Of a stretch of DNA of 17,820 bases, positions 7,127 through 14,145 are shown one piece after another; position 1 is the stretch's first letter, and each line of letters opens with the position of its first letter. Position numbers and translations under genes: made by a program. The notes under the pieces were generated by a model that was given only the letters and a program-made list of their open reading frames with translations, did not search any database and was not told where the DNA came from. This DNA comes from M3007 sp046155725 (GTDB lineage Bacteria > Bacteroidota > Bacteroidia > Chitinophagales > Saprospiraceae): assembly GCA_046155725.1 (NCBI GenBank), contig JBJXFT010000364.1, positions 1 through 17,820 of the forward strand. The letters are read 5' to 3'.

Positions 7127-8278
7127 ATGATTCAACGCATAAAAAACAAGATTTTTCAAAAAATACACACAGGCAACTTGGTCTACAACACTTGTTGGGA
7201 AGACCCTCGCTGCGACCGCGCCCTGCTCGACATTGCTCCCCAAAGCCGCGTGGTGATGCTTACTTCTGCCGGCTGCAATGCTTTGGACTATCTCTTGGAC
7301 GACCCCGCCTCGATTGACTGTGTGGACATGAACCCGCGCCAAAATGCGCTGCTCGACCTCAAATCTGTGCTCTTCCGAAAAGGCGATTACCACACCTTGT
7401 TCGACTTTTTCGGAAAAGGCAAACACGCCGAGACCGAGGAGGTTTTCCACGAAGTGGCAGGCCCTCATTTGGGAGATTATGCCCGGCAATACTGGGAGCG
7501 CAACCTGCATTATTTTAGCGGGAAAGGGCTGCGAAATAGTTTTTACTGGCACGGGAGCGCGGGCACTGCGGCTTTTGTGGTCAAAAAGTTTTTGGAGGCA
7601 GCCCCGGCCACCAAGCGCTTGCTGTATCGCCTTTTTGAGTGCGACGATTTGGAGCAGCAAAGCCAATTGTATCACCGCCTCGAACCGCGCCTGCTGAATG
7701 CTTTCACGCGCTGGGTGTTCAACCGCCACGCTTTCCAAAGTATGTTGGGGGTGCCGCAGAGCCAGCAAAACTTGGCCAAAAAAACCTTTCGCGACGGCAT
7801 GGCCGGCTATGTGAGACAGTGTTTCCGAAAGGTGTTCACGGAGCTTAGCCTGACCGACAACTACTTTTGGAAGTTGTATTTCTTTGGTTCGTACGCAGCG
7901 GATTGTTGCCCCAATTATTTGCGCAAGGCGCATTTTGACACTTTGCAAGACCGGACAGGGCGCGTGAAAACGCATACCGCCACCCTCAACCAATTCCTTC
8001 AGGAAAACCCGGGGCAGTACACCCATTTTGTCCTTTTGGACCACCAAGATTGGATGGCAGCGCACGACCGCCCGGCCTTGAGCGAAGAGTGGCACTTGAT
8101 CTTGAAGAACAGCGCGCCGAATGCAAAAATCCTCCTGCGCTCTGCGGCATTTGAGGTGGATTTCATCCCTGAGTTTGTGTACGAGAAAGTAAAGTTTGAT
8201 GCGCCAAAAGCCGCAGATTCGCACCGGCTCGACCGGGTGGGCACTTACGCCAGTGTGCTTTTGGGGGAGGTAAACTAA
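7127..8278 (+). CDS. btaA: BtaA-like S-adenosylmethionine:diacylglycerol 3-amino-3-carboxypropyltransferase (DUF3419)
   Basis: This 383-residue protein matches the DUF3419/BtaA family, which moves the 3-amino-3-carboxypropyl group of S-adenosylmethionine onto diacylglycerol to make diacylglyceryl-homoserine at the membrane. The family signature NTCWEDP is at residues 21-27. A SAM-binding-like SAGCNALDYLL is at 47-57, followed by the acidic strand end CVDMNPRQN at 65-73. The long C-terminal part (YYFSGKGLRNSFYWHG, FRDGMAGYVRQCF, then a VLLDHQDWM motif near residue 305) also fits. Length is close to the family's usual 380-420. The ATG at 7127 is the natural start because the conserved N-terminus follows immediately. 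It probably acts with the methyltransferase 120 bases downstream (BtaB). Assignment is strong at family level; the lipid product is inferred. Confidence 0.85.
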   Translation: MIQRIKNKIFQKIHTGNLVYNTCWEDPRCDRALLDIAPQSRVVMLTSAGCNALDYLLDDPASIDCVDMNPRQNALLDLKSVLFRKGDYHTLFDFFGKGKHAETEEVFHEVAGPHLGDYARQYWERNLHYFSGKGLRNSFYWHGSAGTAAFVVKKFLEAAPATKRLLYRLFECDDLEQQSQLYHRLEPRLLNAFTRWVFNRHAFQSMLGVPQSQQNLAKKTFRDGMAGYVRQCFRKVFTELSLTDNYFWKLYFFGSYAADCCPNYLRKAHFDTLQDRTGRVKTHTATLNQFLQENPGQYTHFVLLDHQDWMAAHDRPALSEEWHLILKNSAPNAKILLRSAAFEVDFIPEFVYEKVKFDAPKAADSHRLDRVGTYASVLLGEVN

Positions 8279-8294
8279 CCACACCTTGATTTTT

Positions 8295-8361
8295 AAAACA
8301 CTAAGGAAGTAAGGGGCACTAAGAACCAATCCCTTAGTGTCCCTTACTTCCTTAGTGTTTT
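8295..8361. repeat. 29-bp inverted repeat (hairpin) between btaA and btaB
   Basis: Bases 8295-8323 and 8333-8361 are inverted copies over 29 positions, with a single G-U type mismatch and a 9-base loop (AACCAATCC). The arms begin AAAACACTAAGG and end CCTTAGTGTTTT, so A and T runs flank the stem on both strands, as in bidirectional terminators. The arms themselves reuse the words CACTAAGG and AAGTAAGG. It could be a terminator or attenuator, an mRNA-stabilising stem, or a copy of a dispersed intergenic repeat. Confidence 0.9.
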
Positions 8362-8386
8362 CAAAAAAAATTTGTTTGGTGCGTAC

Positions 8387-8394
8387 TAATTTTA
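8387..8394 (+). promoter_or_regulatory. Candidate -7 box directly before btaB (TAATTTTA)
   Basis: TAATTTTA, followed by GCCC and then the ATG at 8399, matches TAnnTTTG at 7 of 8 positions. Initiation a few bases downstream would fall on or next to the start codon, giving a leaderless or nearly leaderless btaB mRNA. No TTG stands at the expected -33 distance. The same 13 bases occur upstream of the macroglobulin gene. Confidence 0.3.
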
Positions 8395-8398
8395 GCCC

Positions 8399-9046
8399 AT
8401 GGAAATCGCAGAATTGAACCCCGATGCCGCGAACGCGCAAGTCCGCACCATCCGCAGCTATTACCAAATACACGCGGGTCTTTACGAGGCTACCCGCTGG
8501 ACGTTCCTGTTTGGCCGCAAGCGGATAATCAGGGCTTTGAAACTCCCCTTGTCGAGCGGCAAAACGATTTTGGAAGTGGGCTGCGGCACTGGACACAACT
8601 TGGCCGCGCTGGCCAATGGTTATCCCAACATCCACCTCATTGGCGTAGACATCTCGCCAGAGATGCTCCGCGTGGCATCTCAAAAACTGAAACGCCATTC
8701 GCGCCGCGTGCTTTTTCTGGAACAGCCTTACGCCCCGGGCGATTGGAAGTTGCCCGCAAAACCCGACGCGGTCTTGTTTTCTTACTGCCTCACCATGATA
8801 AACCCTGGCTGGGAATCTGCCCTGCAACGCGCCAGCGACGACTTGGGCGAGGGCGGCATGATCGCAGTCGTTGACTTTCACGGCTCGCCTTTCGGCTTCT
8901 TCCGCCGATGGATGGGGTACAACCATGTGCGGATGGACAAGCACCTGCTGCCTGCCCTGGAAGCGCGATTCACGACCGTCCACACGGAAGTGCGGCAGGC
9001 TTACGGCGGCCTGTGGAGCTATGTCTTGTTTGTGGGCAGGAAATAG
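8399..9046 (+). CDS. btaB: BtaB-like S-adenosylmethionine-dependent N-methyltransferase
   Basis: This 215-residue class I methyltransferase carries motif I as ILEVGCGTGHNL (Gly61-Gly65) and the post-I acidic residue in LIGVDISPEML. Its N-terminus (RSYYQIHAGLYEATRW) and its C-terminal VVDFHGSPFGFFRRWMGYNHVRMD region match my memory of BtaB, which methylates diacylglyceryl-homoserine three times to give diacylglyceryl-N,N,N-trimethylhomoserine (DGTS). Together with the upstream BtaA homolog it would complete the two-enzyme bacterial betaine-lipid pathway first defined in Rhodobacter sphaeroides. The ATG at 8399 follows a candidate promoter box and gives the family's expected N-terminus. A long hairpin separates the two genes, so they may be separately regulated. 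A different SAM-dependent N-methyltransferase specificity is the main alternative. Confidence 0.8.
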   Translation: MEIAELNPDAANAQVRTIRSYYQIHAGLYEATRWTFLFGRKRIIRALKLPLSSGKTILEVGCGTGHNLAALANGYPNIHLIGVDISPEMLRVASQKLKRHSRRVLFLEQPYAPGDWKLPAKPDAVLFSYCLTMINPGWESALQRASDDLGEGGMIAVVDFHGSPFGFFRRWMGYNHVRMDKHLLPALEARFTTVHTEVRQAYGGLWSYVLFVGRK

Positions 9047-9083
9047 GCGCAAGCAAAGTCGGCAGCCGTAATGGGCAAGTGAC

Positions 9084-9091
9084 TACCTTCG
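9084..9091 (+). promoter_or_regulatory. Weak candidate -7 box before the porP/sprF-like gene (TACCTTCG)
   Basis: TACCTTCG matches TAnnTTTG at 7 of 8 positions and ends 21 bases before the ATG at 9113, a normal leader distance. No clear -33 TTG is present. Confidence 0.22.
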
Positions 9092-9112
9092 CGCAAACAT
9101 TTCCCAAGTCGT

Positions 9113-10207
9113 ATGCAAAAACGCTATCCTTTACTTTCACGCGCTACATCTTCCTCGCCTGCCAAACATTGGCTGCTGGGGGCGGTGGCTGCCTTTCTTT
9201 TCCTCCTCCCCGAGGTGCACGCGCAAGACAAACATTTCACCCAGTTCTACGCTTCGCCGCTGACGCTCAACCCCGCGCTCACGGGCGCGATGGAGGGCAG
9301 TTACCGCATCGGGCTGAACTACCGCGACCAATGGCGCAAGGTGCTGGAAAACCCCATCAAGACTTTTTCGATGGCCGCCGACCTGCGCTTTGAGGCCAAC
9401 CGCCGCAAAAACACGGAAGATGCCATCGGCTTCGGCATCATGTTTTTCAATGACAAGGTGAGCGTGATTGATTTCAGCACCACCCAGGTGGCCGTGTCGC
9501 TGGCTTACCACAAAGCCCTGGGGCTGGACCAAGACAAATTTCTCACCATCGGCATTCAGGGTGGCCTCACTCAGCGCAACGTGAATTACGAATCGCTCAA
9601 TTTTCATGACGAGTTCGATTTGCTTACGGGCTACACGGGCCTTTCGGAAGAGGTGCTGCCTGCCAATAATTTTTCTTTTCCCGACCTGAACGTGGGCCTG
9701 AACTATACCTCGAAGCTGTCGAAACAAGGCCATTTTTTTGCGGGCGCATCCTTGCACCACGTTCTGCAGCCAAAGGTTTCTTTTTACGAAAGCCCCACCA
9801 CCGCCAAAGGCGGCAAACTTTACCCAAAAATAAACGCCCAACTTTCGGCCAGCATCCCTTTCGACCGCAGCAACCGCACTTCGATGCAGCCGCGCCTGCT
9901 GGCCGCCATGCAAGGCCCCCACATGGAAATCAATGCCGGCACCAACTTCCGCTTCGCGCTGGGACAATACGGCGGCAAAGCCCTCCACTTTGGCACATGG
10001 GCGCGCCCGGTGCGCAACGACGGAGGCTTTGGCTTCGATGCCGTGGTGGCACTCTTTGGCCTCGAAATCAATTCGATGCTCTTTGGCCTGAGCTACGACC
10101 TCAATCTCCACGCTTTGGACACCAACCAACATCAGAGCGCATTCGAACTTTCCATTTCTTATCTGGGCAATCACGACAACGAAAAGGTGCTTTGCCCCAA
10201 ATTCTGA
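9113..10207 (+). CDS. PorP/SprF family type IX secretion system outer-membrane protein
   Basis: This 364-residue protein has an N-terminal signal peptide (hydrophobic core around residues 20-33, likely cleavage after VHA at 37). The PorP/SprF hallmark follows: FTQFYASPLTLNPALTG, then YRIGLNYRDQW and the GFGIMFFNDK repeat-like strands of a beta-barrel. The family forms outer-membrane barrels that work with the type IX secretion/gliding apparatus, often paired with a particular large secreted adhesin. Length (usually 300-350) is normal. The gene stands alone here, with no sprB-like adhesin, porK, porL, porM or porN next to it, so its partner must be elsewhere. Its stop codon (10205-10207) lies inside the first unit of the heptamer array that fills the gap to der. 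Other porP-like paralogs are likely in the genome; which one this is cannot be told. Confidence 0.9.
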   Translation: MQKRYPLLSRATSSSPAKHWLLGAVAAFLFLLPEVHAQDKHFTQFYASPLTLNPALTGAMEGSYRIGLNYRDQWRKVLENPIKTFSMAADLRFEANRRKNTEDAIGFGIMFFNDKVSVIDFSTTQVAVSLAYHKALGLDQDKFLTIGIQGGLTQRNVNYESLNFHDEFDLLTGYTGLSEEVLPANNFSFPDLNVGLNYTSKLSKQGHFFAGASLHHVLQPKVSFYESPTTAKGGKLYPKINAQLSASIPFDRSNRTSMQPRLLAAMQGPHMEINAGTNFRFALGQYGGKALHFGTWARPVRNDGGFGFDAVVALFGLEINSMLFGLSYDLNLHALDTNQHQSAFELSISYLGNHDNEKVLCPKF

Positions 10208-10430
10208 CTTTTGACCGTTGACGGTTGACCATTGACTTTTGACCGTTGACCGTTGCAAGAAGTCAAAAATCAACGGTCCGGTCAACCGTCAAAAGTCAAC
10301 CGTCAACCGTCAACGGTCAAAAGTCAACGGTCAAAAGTCAACCGTCAAAAGTCAACCGTCAAAAGTCAACGGTCAACGGTCAAAAGTCAACGGTCAACGG
10401 TCAACGGTCAACGGTCAAAAGTCAAAAGTC
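10202..10430. repeat. Head-to-head heptamer array (GTCAAAA / GTCAACG / GTCAACC) filling the gap before der
   Basis: The left part (10202-10257) holds eight units in reverse orientation: a diverged TTCTGAC, then TTTTGAC, CGTTGAC, GGTTGAC, CATTGAC, TTTTGAC, CGTTGAC and a decayed CGTTGCA. The right part (10262-10430) is in forward orientation: three irregular units, then 21 perfect 7-base units at 10281-10427. These are 8 GTCAAAA, 8 GTCAACG and 5 GTCAACC in mixed order, with a final GTC. Reverse-complemented 10209-10243 matches 10288-10322 at 33 of 35 positions, so a long hairpin or cruciform is possible. The array starts over the stop codon of the porP-like gene and stops 7 bases before the der ATG. 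Confidence 0.95.
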
Positions 10431-10437
10431 CTTTTTT

Positions 10438-11742
10438 ATGAGCAACATCGTAGCCATTGTTGGCCGCCCGAACGTCGGGAAATCTACCCTTTACAATCGC
10501 CTCGTGGGAGGGCAGGAAGCCATCACGGACAACTATTCGGGCGTGACGCGCGACCGCAAATACGGCTTCTGCGATTGGGGCGGCAAACGCTTCACGGTGG
10601 TGGACACGGGCGGCTTTGTGCATGGCTCCGACGATGTGTTCGAGGCGGCTATCCGTTCGCAAGTGCGCATCGCCACCGAGGAAGCGGCGGTAGTGCTGTT
10701 CATGGTGGACACACAAACGGGCATCACCGACCTCGACCAGAGCATGGCAAAATGGCTGCGCCGCTCTACCAAGCCTGTTTATTTGGTGGTGAACAAGGCG
10801 GACAACCACAAGGATTTGCTGGCGGCCAACGAGTTTTGGGGGCTGGGGTTTGAGAACACGTTTTTCATAGCGGCCATCAGCGGGAGCGGCACGGGCGATT
10901 TGCTCGACGCGGTGATTGAGCACATCGAAAAGGTGGAGGAAATAGACACCGAACTGCCCAAGTTCGCCATCATAGGCCGCCCGAACGTGGGCAAATCCTC
11001 GCTGCTGAACGCCCTCGTGGGCGAGGAGCGCAACATCGTGACCCCTATTGCCGGCACTACCCGCGACACGACCCATACGGTGTACAACAAGTTTGGGAAG
11101 GAATTCATGCTGATTGACACGGCGGGCATCCGCAAAAAAACAAAGGTGGAGGAGGACCTGGAGTTTTACTCCGTGATGCGCGCCATCCGGGCTTTGGAAG
11201 AAGCGGACGTGTGCCTTTTGGTCTTGGATGCGATGCAAGGTTTGGAAGGCCAAGACCTGAATATCCTGCGGCTGGCGCAGAAAAGGCACAAGGGAATCGT
11301 GATACTCGTGAACAAGTGGGATTTGGTGGAAGAGAAAAAAACCAACACGACCCGCGATTTTGAAGCAGCCATCAAGCACCGCCTCGCCCCGAACGACGAT
11401 GTGCCGGTGCTGTTCATCTCGGTGCTGGAGAAGCAGCGCATCTTCCAAGCCATGGAGGCCGCGCTGGAAGTGTACTCCAACCGTATGCGCCGCATCAAGA
11501 CTTCGGAACTGAACGACCTGATGCTGGAAATCATCGAAGCCACTCCTCCGCCCTCGGTGAGCGGGCGTTTCCCGAAGTTCAAATATGTGACACAACTGCC
11601 CACGCACTACCCTTCGTTCGTGTTTTTTGTGAACAACCCCAACTGGGTGCGCGATTCCTACAAACAGTTTTTGGAAAACCAACTGCGCAAGCATTTCGAC
11701 TTCAAAGGGGTGACGATGGAGGTGTACGTTCGGGCTAAGTGA
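10438..11742 (+). CDS. der: Ribosome-associated GTPase Der (EngA)
   Basis: Der has two tandem GTPase domains and a KH-like C-terminal domain, and is needed for 50S subunit maturation. Domain 1 shows GRPNVGKST (residues 9-17), DTGG (56-59) and NKAD (119-122). Domain 2 shows GRPNVGKSS (180-188), DTAG, and NKWD (292-295). The C-terminal domain includes the family's FPKFKYVTQ and PSFVFFVNNPNWV. From the ATG at 10438 the protein is 434 residues, the normal Der length, and begins with the canonical MSNIVAIVGRPNVGKST. The reading frame remains open 64 codons further upstream, but only because the heptamer array has no stop codons, so that extension should not be annotated. The leader and ribosome-binding region are entirely made of array plus CTTTTTT. 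Confidence 0.97.
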   Translation: MSNIVAIVGRPNVGKSTLYNRLVGGQEAITDNYSGVTRDRKYGFCDWGGKRFTVVDTGGFVHGSDDVFEAAIRSQVRIATEEAAVVLFMVDTQTGITDLDQSMAKWLRRSTKPVYLVVNKADNHKDLLAANEFWGLGFENTFFIAAISGSGTGDLLDAVIEHIEKVEEIDTELPKFAIIGRPNVGKSSLLNALVGEERNIVTPIAGTTRDTTHTVYNKFGKEFMLIDTAGIRKKTKVEEDLEFYSVMRAIRALEEADVCLLVLDAMQGLEGQDLNILRLAQKRHKGIVILVNKWDLVEEKKTNTTRDFEAAIKHRLAPNDDVPVLFISVLEKQRIFQAMEAALEVYSNRMRRIKTSELNDLMLEIIEATPPPSVSGRFPKFKYVTQLPTHYPSFVFFVNNPNWVRDSYKQFLENQLRKHFDFKGVTMEVYVRAK

Positions 11743-11776
11743 TTGATGATTGATGATTGTTGATTGATGATTGATG
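11740..11776. repeat. TGATTGA heptamer tract overlapping the der stop codon
   Basis: Five consecutive 7-base units start exactly at the der stop codon: TGATTGA, TGATTGA, TGATTGT, TGATTGA, TGATTGA, followed by TG. The TGA at 11740-11742 is thus the first three bases of the first unit, the same arrangement as at the end of the porP-like gene. Confidence 0.85.
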
Positions 11777-11856
11777 CCCAAATTGTACAAAAGAACCGCC
11801 CATCCCCACGCAGCGGCACTGGCCTCCCGCCAGTTTTAGGACGAAACAATAAGCAC

Positions 11857-12711
11857 ATGAACAAACTACTCCTGCCCCTCGCGCTCTTGGCCTTTGTAGG
11901 CTGCAAAGATGCGCCCGAACAAATCCCCGCTTACTTGAACTTGCAGCCTTTTGCCGTGAATGCGCCGGGTGGCGCGGGCTGGCAAAAAATCACCGAGGCC
12001 TGGCTGTATGTAGAGGGCGAATTCCTTGGCGCATACACGCTGCCAGCTTCCGTCCCGGTGCTGGCCGAGGGCGAACGAGAGGTCATCCTATTCCCCGGCG
12101 TGAAGGAAAACGGCATTGAGGCTACGCCGAACATTTATCCCTATCTGACAAAATTCGCCAAAAAATATGACCTCAAGGGCGGGCAAACCACGGAAGTGCT
12201 GCCCGGCACGGAGTACGACCCCAACGCGATATACCCCCTCGGCATCGGGCGGGGCGACTTTGACGGCGGATCGTTCATCTCGCTCGAAAACCGCGACAGC
12301 GACGACTCGCTGAATGTCAAACTGACCTCCGACGGCGCGTTTGCGGGCGAATGCGCCCTGATGCAGATTGACACGGCGCACCCGGTGATGGACATCGCTA
12401 CGGAAAAAATGGAGGGCCTGCCCATTTTGGGCGCACCCGAAGTTTGGCTCGAACTGCATTACAAATCCGACGTGACTTTTTTCCTCTACCTCCTCAGTGG
12501 CCCTGAAGAGAATGGCCAAGCCGTCTATCAATTCAACCCCTCGGAAGACTGGAACAAAATATATTTCAACCTAACTACCCCGATATCTGACAGTCAATCG
12601 GGCGAGCAGCGGCTCTATTTGCGGCTCAGCCTGCCCAGAGACGGTGCGGGAAAATACACCCAAAACTCCGGCACGGTGCGGGTGGACAATATCCGGGTGC
12701 TACATTTTTAG
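11857..12711 (+). CDS. Uncharacterised lipoprotein preceding the sugar transferase
   Basis: This 284-residue protein starts at ATG 11857 with a lipoprotein-type signal: MNKLLLPLALLAFVGC, with the acylated Cys at 16. An upstream in-frame ATG (11764) would only add residues encoded by spacer and repeat DNA, so I reject it. After the Cys come YLNLQPF and a segment that looks like beta strands with PEGA-like phrasing (WLYVEGEFLGAYTLP, VLAEGEREVILFPGV). A central stretch with FDGGSFISLEN follows, and the C-terminal end VRVDNIRVLHF resembles the last strand of a carbohydrate-binding-like beta-sandwich. I do not recognise a characterised family. It stops 14 bases before the sugar transferase, so the two are probably co-transcribed, and a surface role linked to polysaccharide is possible but only inferred. 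Confidence 0.8.
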   Translation: MNKLLLPLALLAFVGCKDAPEQIPAYLNLQPFAVNAPGGAGWQKITEAWLYVEGEFLGAYTLPASVPVLAEGEREVILFPGVKENGIEATPNIYPYLTKFAKKYDLKGGQTTEVLPGTEYDPNAIYPLGIGRGDFDGGSFISLENRDSDDSLNVKLTSDGAFAGECALMQIDTAHPVMDIATEKMEGLPILGAPEVWLELHYKSDVTFFLYLLSGPEENGQAVYQFNPSEDWNKIYFNLTTPISDSQSGEQRLYLRLSLPRDGAGKYTQNSGTVRVDNIRVLHF

Positions 12712-12725
12712 TTACAAGTGGAAAC

Positions 12726-14141
12726 ATGAATTTGCGCAAGCGCCATACTTTCTTTTATGGGGTCGCCGACTTTGTGATGGCGATGCTGGCTTGGGCCATT
12801 TTTTTCCTGTACCGGAAAGACATGGAAGGCGCGGTGTTCGCGCCCGAAATTTTTGCGGACCCCAATTTTTACCTCGGTGTTTTTATCATCCCCACGGGCT
12901 GGGTGCTGCTGTACAGCATCTTCGACCATTACACCGACATTTACCGCATTGCGCGGCTCAACACGCTCACCAACACGCTGCTGGTCTCGTTTCTGGGCGT
13001 CACGTTCCTGTTTTTCACCCTGATTTTGGACGATGTGGTGAACGATTACCGCACCTATTACCGCTCGTTTTTTGCCCTTTTTTGGCTGCACTTCCTGCTG
13101 ACCGCCACGTCGCGGATGATTTTGCTGACCCGCGCCAGCCGCCGTTTGAAGGCGGGCGAAGTCACGTTCAACACGCTCCTCGTGGGCGGAAACCAGAATG
13201 CGCTCGACCTTTTTTTGGATGTCAAAAACCGCGAAAAAGGGCTGGGCAACAAGTTCCTCGGCTTCATAGATACCAACGGCGGCACCGAACAAGTGCTTGC
13301 CGAACACCTCCCGAGGCTTGGCCAACTGCCCGATTTGGCTGCGGTGATTCGGGCGCACCAAATCGAGGATGTGATCATCGCCATCGAGACTTCGGAGCAC
13401 AACCGCCTGCGCGACATTCTCAACACGCTGTTCGATTTTGGCGAGCAGGTGCTGGTGAAAATCATCCCCGATATGTACGACATCCTGCTCGGCACGGTGA
13501 AGATGAACCATGTGTACGGCGCAGTGCTCATCGAAATCCGACAGGAACTGATGCCCAAATGGCAGCGCACCCTCAAGCGGCTGATTGACGTGGCGGTGAG
13601 CGCGCTGGCTTTGGCCTTGCTGTCGCCGCTGTTGCTCTATGTCATGCTTCGGGTAAAGATTTCGAGCAGGGGGCCTGTTTTTTTTGCGCAAGAAAGGTTG
13701 GGGCTGAACGGGCGGCCTTTCACCATTTTCAAGTTCCGCTCCATGTTCATAGATGCTGAAAAACTCGGTCCGCAACTTTCGCACGACGGCGACCCGCGCT
13801 GCACCCCTTGGGGCGCGGTGATGCGCAAATGGCGTTTGGACGAAATCCCCAACTTCTGGAACGTGCTGCGCGGCGATATGTCGCTCGTGGGCCCCCGCCC
13901 CGAACGGCGGCATTTTATTGACCAGATTTTGGAGGGAAACCCGCAATACCGCCACTTGCTGAAAGTCCGCCCAGGCATCACGTCGTGGGGGCAAGTCAAG
14001 TACGGCTACGCTTCCAACGTGAAGGAAATGCTCCAGCGGCTTCGCTTCGATTTGCTCTACATCGAGAATATGTCGCTCGCGCTGGATTTCAAGATTATGT
14101 TCTACACCGCGCTGGTGCTGCTGCAGGGGAAGGGGAAATGA
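12726..14141 (+). CDS. Polyprenyl-phosphate hexose-1-phosphate transferase (WcaJ/WbaP-like sugar transferase)
   Basis: This 471-residue enzyme starts exopolysaccharide or O-antigen synthesis by moving a sugar-1-phosphate from a nucleotide sugar to undecaprenyl phosphate at the inner membrane. Four N-terminal membrane segments are visible (about 10-29, 48-65, 82-101 and 113-134). A CoA_binding_3-type Rossmann-like domain (TLLVGGNQNALDLF, about 147-270) follows, then a re-entrant helix at about 286-308. The catalytic domain has FFAQERLGLNGRPF, KFRSM, the essential Asp-Glu pair (372-373 in WRLDEIPNFWNVL) and SLVGPRPE. Length matches the long polyisoprenyl-phosphate hexose-1-phosphate transferase class. 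No glycosyltransferases, flippase or polymerase are nearby, unlike a typical polysaccharide locus. The substrate sugar cannot be told from sequence. Confidence 0.93.
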   Translation: MNLRKRHTFFYGVADFVMAMLAWAIFFLYRKDMEGAVFAPEIFADPNFYLGVFIIPTGWVLLYSIFDHYTDIYRIARLNTLTNTLLVSFLGVTFLFFTLILDDVVNDYRTYYRSFFALFWLHFLLTATSRMILLTRASRRLKAGEVTFNTLLVGGNQNALDLFLDVKNREKGLGNKFLGFIDTNGGTEQVLAEHLPRLGQLPDLAAVIRAHQIEDVIIAIETSEHNRLRDILNTLFDFGEQVLVKIIPDMYDILLGTVKMNHVYGAVLIEIRQELMPKWQRTLKRLIDVAVSALALALLSPLLLYVMLRVKISSRGPVFFAQERLGLNGRPFTIFKFRSMFIDAEKLGPQLSHDGDPRCTPWGAVMRKWRLDEIPNFWNVLRGDMSLVGPRPERRHFIDQILEGNPQYRHLLKVRPGITSWGQVKYGYASNVKEMLQRLRFDLLYIENMSLALDFKIMFYTALVLLQGKGK

Positions 14142-14145
14142 GTTT

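Noticed and set aside
7040..9052. 670-residue reverse-strand open frame spanning both betaine-lipid genes and their hairpin
   Set aside because: It is long and crosses the intergenic region, which is unusual, but no motif is visible, and both forward genes are clear family members. It is explained by codon bias plus a stop-free hairpin.
10209..10257. TTGAC units as multiple -35 promoter boxes
   Set aside because: TTGACA-type -35 boxes belong to sigma-70 promoters of other phyla. Bacteroidota promoters use TTG and TAnnTTTG, and no -7 box is correctly spaced here.
10262..10430. Heptamer array as a CRISPR array
   Set aside because: Units are 7 bases with no spacers and no cas genes, so it cannot be a CRISPR array.
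10408..11790. 460-residue reverse-strand open frame opposite der
   Set aside because: Shadow of der, with no motif.
11764..11856. N-terminal extension of the lipoprotein to ATG 11764
   Set aside because: It would place about 31 residues, encoded partly by the TGATTGA repeat, ahead of a clear lipoprotein signal peptide.
12708..13994. 428-residue reverse-strand open frame opposite the sugar transferase
   Set aside because: Shadow frame. It is Gln, His and Arg rich and has no domain.
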